Origin: Mycolicibacterium frederiksbergense
GTDB lineage: Bacteria; Actinomycetota; Actinomycetes; Mycobacteriales; Mycobacteriaceae
Assembly: GCF_029893345.1 (NCBI RefSeq)
Contig: NZ_JARXVE010000011.1
Coordinates: 124,001-188,000 of the forward strand
Length of the DNA: 64,000 bases
Direction of reading: 5' to 3'
Shown: positions 25,426-31,780 of the stretch, in pieces
How positions within the stretch are numbered: the stretch's first letter is position 1
How the letters are laid out: every line of letters begins with the position of its first letter
The notes under the pieces: model-generated
Database searches by the model: none
Told to the model about the DNA's origin: nothing
The model's input: only the letters and a program-made list of their open reading frames with translations
Translations under genes and position numbers: made by a program

Positions 25426-25442
25426 ACTGTATACAGAATTCA
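25426..25442. promoter_or_regulatory. GntR operator candidate, copy 2
   Basis: ACTGTATACAGAATTCA lies 53 nt upstream of the P450 start. Its core CTGTATACAG is a perfect palindrome, and it matches the site at 13845-13861 except at positions 8 and 15. It places the seven-gene operon under the same regulator as the PuuD/hydrolase arm. Confidence 0.62.
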
Positions 25443-25829
25443 ATGGTCGAAAATGGCCCTTCGAACGAGGCCTCCACGTCACCCATCGACAGTGCGCACC
25501 TTTGGACTCAGCAGGGTGCGGACGGCCAATGACCAGCGGTTCACTCTTCCCCCGCGACGTGACTTCGCTGGCCCTGAGATGACAGGAGGCGGGCAGCCTG
25601 GACCGCGACGATATGGGCGCTGAACTCGCTGCGGGAGCCACGCCACGATCCGGTAGCCCAGCGGGAGCGCCGAGCTACGGAACCCTACAAGCGCTACGCG
25701 TCGTGTTCGAACCCACCTGCTGCACCGAGCGGCCCGCAGAGTGGTTCGCGTCGCCGTTGGAGTCACGGTGACGGTGGAGCCTGTGCTAGCGATTTCCGAG
25801 AACTGACCGCCCTCTTGGAACCGTAAGCC

Positions 25830-25855
25830 ATTGGCCCATATACCAATTGGCCCAT
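25830..25855. repeat. Direct repeat ATTGGCCCAT x2
   Basis: The 10-bp word ATTGGCCCAT occurs at 25830-25839 and again at 25846-25855, with a 16-bp period. It lies in the gene-poor region and has no evident partner elsewhere. Confidence 0.6.
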
Positions 25856-26043
25856 TGCATTCCGATCTGATCCACGTCGGCCGCGCATTGGTACCGGAGG
25901 ACGTCGCGAGTTTCGTTTCCTACCTGGGCGTCGACCGACTCCGACCACATGACCGGGCAGTCCGTGATGATCGCTGACGCAACAGAAACGGTTGCCACAA
26001 GACGAGATTCACGAGCTGTAGTTGCAGCAGCATCTACCTCGCC

Positions 26044-26083
26044 AGCGACCGGCAACCGGCGACCGGCGACCGGCGACCGCGAC
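26044..26083. repeat. 7-bp tandem repeat (GGCGACC)n
   Basis: About five head-to-tail copies of GGCGACC: one degenerate GCGACC, one GGCAACC, three perfect copies (26058-26078), then GCGAC. This is a small VNTR-like tract in non-coding sequence and might vary between strains by slippage. Confidence 0.7.
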
Positions 26084-26224
26084 AGTAATCGAGGTTGTCC
26101 AGAACTGACTAGCGAGGCCATCACCCGACGGAACAAGCTCAGGAGCGTTGTCGAATGGATGTACCACGACAGAATACTGACGGGGCGCTGCTCAATTCGA
26201 CGCCAGGGCCGACGGTGGTCGGGA

Positions 26225-26734
26225 CTAACGCTCACCGATAGGTGTGTGTTTGGTGTCGTCGAGGAACCGAGCGAGTAGTTGGTCGAGCTGCCGGAGATCT
26301 GTCGCGCTCCAGGCCGAGAGGGCCCGCGCCAGGTGGTCCCGCCGCAACTCCTGCAGCGCGGCGGCCGAATGCCGGCCGTCGTCAGTGGCTTCGACTATAG
26401 AAATGCGCCCATCCCCGTGGTCGGCATGCCTACTGATGAGCCCCGCTTCGACGAGCGCCTTTACCCGTCGGGTAGCCATGCCCGGGTCCATATGTGCCTT
26501 TTTTGCGAGCTGTCCCGTGGGCTGTGGTCCTTCGTCAATCAACACCCGCAGCAGTGCGTACGACGGCTGAGACAGCTCGGTGTCTGCGGTGGTTGCTTGC
26601 GACTTGAACGCCGAGCGGCTCAGGTTGAGACGTACGATCTGCGCAAGCGTGGCGCTGATCGAGTCCACAGTGTCCGCTTTTCGGGCCGTCGACACAATCT
26701 GCTCCGATCTGGTACGACTGCGGTTGCCACTCAA
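26225..26734 (-). CDS. MarR family transcriptional regulator
   Basis: A 169-residue winged-helix regulator. Helices SQPSYALLRVLIDEGPQPTG and QLAKKAHMDPGMATRRVKAL form the DNA-binding domain, and the wing is SRHADHGDGRISIVEATDDG. Its ATG overlaps the stop of the LLM oxidoreductase gene by 4 nt, making an LLM-marR operon. A 15-bp inverted repeat in the divergent promoter region at 27819-27833 is the likely target, controlling both this operon and the sulfotransferase operon. Confidence 0.85.
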   Translation of the reverse strand: MSGNRSRTRSEQIVSTARKADTVDSISATLAQIVRLNLSRSAFKSQATTADTELSQPSYALLRVLIDEGPQPTGQLAKKAHMDPGMATRRVKALVEAGLISRHADHGDGRISIVEATDDGRHSAAALQELRRDHLARALSAWSATDLRQLDQLLARFLDDTKHTPIGER

Positions 26735-27783
26735 GTTGTATCAGGAGCGGCGTCATGGTGGTTTTGAAGATCCCTTACACAGGCTCCAAGCGCGCTATCG
26801 CCAATGTCGCCGTCAATGTCGCTGACCGGCGGAAGGACTACACCGTCGGCGACACCGGAATACTTGGCCCGAAGCAGATCTGGCAATTGATCGTACCGTC
26901 CGGACGTAACAAGCTCATCGAGCACCTCGTCAGTCAATACAGCCGAAAGGTCGTGCCAACGCTGCTGTTTGGTGACAGTCCGGAGTTCGTCGGCAAGACC
27001 GGACCATCCTCGTCGTTTGAGTGCGGTTGCATAGGAAGGCGTTGCCAGCAGGAAGGCAAGCATGCGGCGTTGCCGTTCTCGATCTTGCGCAACCAGCTCG
27101 TCTGTGGCACCGGAGGCGATCGCCGTGGATGCGATGATGCGCGGCTTGCGTGAGCGCCCAGCGTGTTCCGCCCCTCTCGAGAGTGCCGGCTGCACGACGG
27201 AGCGCAGATACTCCGGGTCAGAGTTCGTAGAGTGCGTGACGACACCATCAGCGACGCGGCCCGCCAGCTCGCACATCCCGGCGTTGACTGCGCCCAGCCA
27301 GATCCTCGGTGGGTCAATGTTTTCCGGGCCGGGGTTGAAATAGGGCTGCAGACGAGTGATCCGGTAGACATCACCCTCGTAGTGGACAGACCCTCCGCTC
27401 CGGAAGGCCGCGAAGATAGCTTCCAGTGCGGCGACATACTCAGCCATCCGCGCACGAGGCTCGCTCCACGGCATACCGAACCGACCCTCGATGTTCTGCT
27501 TGATCTGAGTGCCAAGGCCCAGCTCAAACCGGCCTCCGGAAACTATTGCCAGATCCCAGGCAGAGTAGGCAGTGAGCATCGGGCTGCGCACAAACGCCAA
27601 CGAGACCGCCGTGCGGATGGTCAAAGTGCTGGTATGTTCCGCGGCCAGCAATGCCGCAGCCAGCGAGTCGTGAATCGTCTCGGCGATGTGCACACCGTCG
27701 AACCCCAACCCCTCAATACGCTTCGCATAGGCCGGAACCTGGATCAGCGGCATATCTGGAGCCATCGCGGCGAACACCTGCAT
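26731..27783 (-). CDS. LLM class F420-dependent oxidoreductase
   Basis: A 350-residue luciferase-like TIM-barrel enzyme: PLIQVPAYAKRIEGLGFDGV, IHDSLAAALLAAEHTSTLTI, RTAVSLAFVRSPMLTAYSAW and SGGRFELGLGTQIKQNIEGR follow the F420-binding LLM pattern (MSMEG_2256-like subgroup). ATG 27783 gives the family-like N-terminus MQVFAAMAPDMP; ATG 27816 would add 11 residues and run into the palindrome. It uses reduced deazaflavin F420 or a flavin to reduce or oxidise an unknown substrate. It is the first gene of the operon with marR. Confidence 0.85.
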   Translation of the reverse strand: MQVFAAMAPDMPLIQVPAYAKRIEGLGFDGVHIAETIHDSLAAALLAAEHTSTLTIRTAVSLAFVRSPMLTAYSAWDLAIVSGGRFELGLGTQIKQNIEGRFGMPWSEPRARMAEYVAALEAIFAAFRSGGSVHYEGDVYRITRLQPYFNPGPENIDPPRIWLGAVNAGMCELAGRVADGVVTHSTNSDPEYLRSVVQPALSRGAEHAGRSRKPRIIASTAIASGATDELVAQDRERQRRMLAFLLATPSYATALKRRGWSGLADELRTVTKQQRWHDLSAVLTDEVLDELVTSGRYDQLPDLLRAKYSGVADGVVLPPVSDIDGDIGDSALGACVRDLQNHHDAAPDTT

Positions 27784-27818
27784 GACATCGGACGCTAGCA
27801 CAAACCGTCGCCACATTG

Positions 27819-27833
27819 ATTGACATAGTCAAT
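27819..27833. promoter_or_regulatory. 15-bp palindromic MarR operator candidate
   Basis: ATTGAC-ATA-GTCAAT is a perfect 6-bp inverted repeat with a 3-bp centre. It lies 36 nt upstream of the LLM oxidoreductase start and 73 nt upstream of the divergent sulfotransferase start. An AT-rich, short, symmetric site is typical for MarR-family binding. Confidence 0.55.
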
Positions 27834-27905
27834 GATCTACGCATAGCTTGGCATCACTCACACAGTCCGGCTGGTGGCTTGAATCCGTTTACAACAGGAG
27901 ATTTC

Positions 27906-29063
27906 ATGACCGGAGCACGGTTCTACTTCGATTGGTCCAACTACTGGACGATGCTTCGGCTGTTGCTTCGCAATCCGCCGGCGGCGCGCCGTTGGCGACG
28001 TTGCATCGGGTTTGCGTTGGGTATGCCGGCAGTCGCGGCTTTCCATGCGGTGTGCTTCGCACTCGACCCGATCGTATTCCCATCGCTGCGTCGAACCGAG
28101 GTGGTCGCTCCGACATTCTGCGTCGGCCACGCGCGCAGTGGCACCACATACCTACATCGGCTGATGGCCGCCGACCCTCAGTTCAGCTACGCGCTGATGT
28201 ACGAGCTGTTTTTCCCTTCGCTGATCCAGAAACGACTGCTGCGCATTCTGTTTCATGTCGATGCCGCGTTGCTCGGAAACCGGCTGAGGTCTCAACTCGA
28301 GGCAATCGAGAGGCGCAGGTTCGAGCCTACCGACGACATGCACAAGACCGGCTTCTTCGTTCCCGAAGAAGACGACGCATTCATGACATGGTCGCTGAGT
28401 TCAGGATTCTGGATCTTGATGTTCCCCTTCATGGGAGACCTGGACTTCTATCACGTCGACAAATGGCCTGAGCGCAGACGGCGGAAGCTGATGAACTTCT
28501 ACAAGGAGTGCATCCGGCGGCAGGTGGCCCTCAACGGCGGTGGGATCCACTTGAGTAAGAACCCCACGTTCTGCGGTCGCCTCGAAGCCCTCATCGAGAC
28601 CTTTCCCGATGCACGATTTGTCGTTCCCCTCCGCAACCCATACGAGACGATTCCGAGCTTGCTCAAGCTGATGAAGACGGAGTGGGGGCTACGCGGCAGG
28701 GATGAACGTTTGGTCGCGGAATCCCTACGCGTGCTTGCGGATCAGTCGATCGATTCGTATACCGACCCGCTCAAGGTTCTGGCACGTCACCCTGAGATCC
28801 GCGCGTGCATTGTCGACTATCGCCGACTGATCGAGCAGCCCGAGGCCATGATGCGGCAGATCTACAGCGACCTGGAGCTCGATCTGAGCCCAGCGGCGGC
28901 ACAGGAGTTTCAAGCAGCCGGCACACGCGACCGCCACGAAACAGCTCACCGCTACAGCCTCGATGAGTTCGGACTCGACCCCGCCGAGATCCGGACCCGG
29001 CTCACCGCACTTTTCGACCAATACCAATGGGATGCCGAGGGAGAACATGCCAATGTCCGCTGA
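27906..29063 (+). CDS. PAPS-dependent sulfotransferase family protein
   Basis: A 385-residue protein of the mycobacterial sulfotransferase family. The 5'-phosphosulfate loop is CVGHARSGTTYLHRL (near 72-86), and the 3'-phosphate region is RFVVPLRNPYETIPSLLKL. It would transfer sulfate from PAPS to a hydroxyl group on a lipid or small molecule. A hydrophobic segment near residues 35-55 may associate with the membrane. ATG 27906 has CAGGAG 8 nt upstream. The stop overlaps the DUF1214 gene start. Confidence 0.83.
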   Translation: MTGARFYFDWSNYWTMLRLLLRNPPAARRWRRCIGFALGMPAVAAFHAVCFALDPIVFPSLRRTEVVAPTFCVGHARSGTTYLHRLMAADPQFSYALMYELFFPSLIQKRLLRILFHVDAALLGNRLRSQLEAIERRRFEPTDDMHKTGFFVPEEDDAFMTWSLSSGFWILMFPFMGDLDFYHVDKWPERRRRKLMNFYKECIRRQVALNGGGIHLSKNPTFCGRLEALIETFPDARFVVPLRNPYETIPSLLKLMKTEWGLRGRDERLVAESLRVLADQSIDSYTDPLKVLARHPEIRACIVDYRRLIEQPEAMMRQIYSDLELDLSPAAAQEFQAAGTRDRHETAHRYSLDEFGLDPAEIRTRLTALFDQYQWDAEGEHANVR

Positions 29064-30363
29064 ATCCAGCCAAGCAACCTTGCACCAGGCATGGACCGAC
29101 ATGATCGACGCGCTCAACCGCGCACGCAACGCTGTCGACTCGCCAGAGCTGCACGCGCCGCCGGCGACAACCCGAGAGCTGACCGACGGATACCGCTACT
29201 TGCTCGGTTACGTCTTCGGCGCCGTCGAACGTGCCTTGGGTGAAGATCCGGACTACCCGTATTTTCGCCGCGCCATTCAACCGCTCGACAAGGCAACCAT
29301 CGACAACGCCGATGCGCTGTATCTGTCGGCCCGAATCGATGGCACCAAGCAGTATCGCGTCCAGGGCAGGCTCACCGAAGGCCGAAAAGTAGCCCAGTAC
29401 ATCATCTTTGAAGCCCATACGGCCTACGCGGGAGATTCGGGCAGTCTGGCCGAGCTTGCGCCACAGGGACGCGTCGTCACCGGCTTGCTGGACACCCCCG
29501 GGCTCAACGTCGAAGACGATGGCACATTCGAAATCCTGCTGGCTCCGCAACGCCCAGTCGGCCACACCGGCAACTTCATCGCCACCGCAACAGTGGGCGC
29601 CGGGCAAACCGCCAACTACCTCATCGCCCGGGTGCTCTTTCACGACTGGGAACACGAAGCGGCACCGGAACTGCACATAACGCAGATCGGCAAGGAAGGG
29701 ACTCACCCACTTCCGACCGAACCGGCCACCGCGGCCCAGCAGATCCGCCGCATCGGCAGCATCGTGGAGAACCAGATGAAATTCTGGAATGAGTTCTACG
29801 ACAGCATCCTTGAGGTGAACGGCGACAAGAACGGGGACGGGTTGACGTTCATGCCCCACAACGGGCTCAACCAGCCGTCCCCGGCCAACCTCGCGACTGG
29901 CGGTGGGCAATGTACCAACGTGTACAGCGGAGGCGTCTATGACCTGGAGCCGGATGAGGCGCTCATCGTCGAAGTTTGCGTCCCAGTAGAGCCGGCGTAC
30001 ATGGGCTTCCACCTATCCAACCTCTGGGGCGAATCACTCGACTACGCCAACCACACCAGCAGCCTGAACTGGTTTCAGTCAGAACCCGACGCAGACGGGG
30101 TATTCCGCTACGTTGTCGCCGACACCGACCCCGGCGTGCCCAACTGGCTGAACACAGTGGGCAGACACAAGGGAATTCTGACCCTGCGCTGGACCTACTC
30201 CACACTTCCCGACCAGTTACCAACCACCACCGTGACCAAGGTGCCGGTCACCGAGGTACGGCAACATCTCCCCGGCGACGTCCGCACTGTGACACCCGAA
30301 GAGCGCAAAGCACACATCAGTACCCGCCAAGCACACGTCCAGCGCCGCTACCGCCAATACTGA
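29053..30363 (+). CDS. DUF1214 domain protein
   Basis: A 436-residue protein with the C-terminal DUF1214 beta-domain (NHTSSLNWFQSEPDADGVFR, YVVADTDPGVPNWLNTVGRH, GILTLRWTYS), usually found with DUF1254-type proteins and in mycobacterial lipid or steroid loci. The N-terminal half is helical. ATG 29053 (MSAESS) has GAGGGAG 9 nt upstream and overlaps the sulfotransferase end by 11 nt, so the two are co-translated. ATG 29047 is an alternative. No catalytic function is established for the family. Confidence 0.75.
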   Translation: MSAESSQATLHQAWTDMIDALNRARNAVDSPELHAPPATTRELTDGYRYLLGYVFGAVERALGEDPDYPYFRRAIQPLDKATIDNADALYLSARIDGTKQYRVQGRLTEGRKVAQYIIFEAHTAYAGDSGSLAELAPQGRVVTGLLDTPGLNVEDDGTFEILLAPQRPVGHTGNFIATATVGAGQTANYLIARVLFHDWEHEAAPELHITQIGKEGTHPLPTEPATAAQQIRRIGSIVENQMKFWNEFYDSILEVNGDKNGDGLTFMPHNGLNQPSPANLATGGGQCTNVYSGGVYDLEPDEALIVEVCVPVEPAYMGFHLSNLWGESLDYANHTSSLNWFQSEPDADGVFRYVVADTDPGVPNWLNTVGRHKGILTLRWTYSTLPDQLPTTTVTKVPVTEVRQHLPGDVRTVTPEERKAHISTRQAHVQRRYRQY

Positions 30364-30505
30364 TTCTCCCCACGCCGCAACAGCAGCAACAACGCACCGC
30401 CCAGGCGCCTGATTCCCAGCAGAGCGTCAGTCATACCCAGAGTCACGACCTGCGCGGTAACGCTCTTCCATCATCAATGTCATACCCCTCTGCGATGATG
30501 GTGTC

Positions 30506-31768
30506 ATGCCTTCGACCGCAACCACTTTCGTCACCGGGTTGCGCCCTGACGAGCGGGTGGAGGTGCTGTTCGAAGAGTTGGCGGAGCTGACCGGTCAACG
30601 CAACGCGATCGATGGACGCATCGTGGAGATCGTCGCCGAACTGGACCGCGACGAGCTGTGCGGTGCCACCGGCGCCCGCTCGATCGGCGCGCTGGTGGCC
30701 TGGAAGACCGGCACGGCCCCGCGGAATGCCGACACGGTCGTCGCGGTCGCGCGTCGGCTCGATCAGTTCCCCCGCTGCGCGGAAGGCATGCGCGAGGGCC
30801 GACTGTCGCTGGATCAGGTCGGCGTCATCGCCGAGCGCGCGGCCGACGGATCCGATGAGCACTACGCCGAACTGGCGGCCAGCGCCACGGTCACCCAACT
30901 GCGCACCGCGGTCAAACTCGAACCGCGACCCCAACCGGATCCGCGGCCCGAAACCCCGCGCTCGATCACCAAAACCGTCGAGGACGAATACACCACCTGG
31001 CGAATCCGACTGCCGCGCGTCGAAGCGGCGAAATTCGACGCCGCCTTGCAGTCTCACCACGAAGCACAGATCGCCGGCTGGAAACACGATCACGCCGCCG
31101 ACGACACCGACGGCGAGCCGATGCGCGGCCAAGCACCCCCCTTCCCAGACGGCATCGACGCCTTCATGAGTCTGGTCGAGGCCGGCTGGGACAGCGACGT
31201 GACTCGCCGCCCGCACGGGCAGCACACCACCGTCGTGGTCCACCTCGACGTCGAACGCCACGCCGCCGCAATCCATCTGGGTCCGCTGCTGACCGACGAC
31301 GAGCGTCGTTACCTGCTCTGCGAGGCCACCTACGAAGTCTGGTTCCACCGGGCCGGCCAGGTGATCGGTTCGGGCCGCACGACCCGACAGATCAGCCGCC
31401 GGCTACGCCGTGCGCTCGAGCATCGTGACCAGATGTGCGTGGTCCCCGGCTGCGGAGCCACCCGCGGTCTGCATGCCCATCACATCCGACATTGGGAGGA
31501 CGGCGGTCCCACCGAACTCGACAACCTCGTGCTGGTGTGCCCCTACCACCACCGGTTGCACCATCGGGGCGGGATCGCCATCACCGGACCCGCCCACCAA
31601 CTCACCGTCGCCGACAACCTCGGTCGACCACTGCACGCGGGATCGCTGGCCCGTCCGCCGACGAAACCCCCGCCAGCAGTAGAACCGTGTCCCGGCCCCA
31701 CCGGCGAACGCGCCGATTGGTGGTGGTACCAACCCTTCCAACCGCAACCACCACCGACGACGAACTAA
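30506..31768 (+). CDS. DUF222 / HNH endonuclease domain protein (13E12 type)
   Basis: A 420-residue member of the mycobacterial 13E12 repeat family. The N-terminal DUF222 helical domain (VLFEELAELTGQRNAIDGRI, ARSIGALVAWKTGTAPRNAD) precedes an HNH zinc-finger nuclease domain near residues 311-356, with CVVPGC, HAHHIRHWEDGGPTELDNL, VLVCPYHHRLHH. All zinc cysteines and the HNH histidines are present, so it could be active. Such genes are multicopy in mycobacteria and their role is unresolved. Arms CCATCAT / ATGATGG (30468-30474, 30495-30501) lie just upstream. Confidence 0.85.
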   Translation: MPSTATTFVTGLRPDERVEVLFEELAELTGQRNAIDGRIVEIVAELDRDELCGATGARSIGALVAWKTGTAPRNADTVVAVARRLDQFPRCAEGMREGRLSLDQVGVIAERAADGSDEHYAELAASATVTQLRTAVKLEPRPQPDPRPETPRSITKTVEDEYTTWRIRLPRVEAAKFDAALQSHHEAQIAGWKHDHAADDTDGEPMRGQAPPFPDGIDAFMSLVEAGWDSDVTRRPHGQHTTVVVHLDVERHAAAIHLGPLLTDDERRYLLCEATYEVWFHRAGQVIGSGRTTRQISRRLRRALEHRDQMCVVPGCGATRGLHAHHIRHWEDGGPTELDNLVLVCPYHHRLHHRGGIAITGPAHQLTVADNLGRPLHAGSLARPPTKPPPAVEPCPGPTGERADWWWYQPFQPQPPPTTN

Positions 31769-31780
31769 GGACGCACGACG

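Larger units (their letters stand above)
25443..26224. other. About 780-bp gene-poor region with short repeats
   Basis: No reading frame here looks like a real gene on either strand. The segment near 25865-25970 reads on the plus strand as LIHVGRALVPEDVASFVSYL then GVDRLRPHDRAVR, which looks protein-like but has no start and quickly meets stops, so it may be a gene remnant. The sequence is less GC-rich than its flanks, and two short repeats are listed separately. Confidence 0.45.

Noticed and set aside
26044-26083. CRISPR array
   Set aside because: The repeat unit is only 7 bp with no spacers and no cas genes are present, so it is a simple tandem repeat.
25786-26235. 149-codon minus-strand ORF in the gene-poor region
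   Set aside because: It has no recognisable domain and its composition follows the tandem repeat and flanking non-coding sequence.
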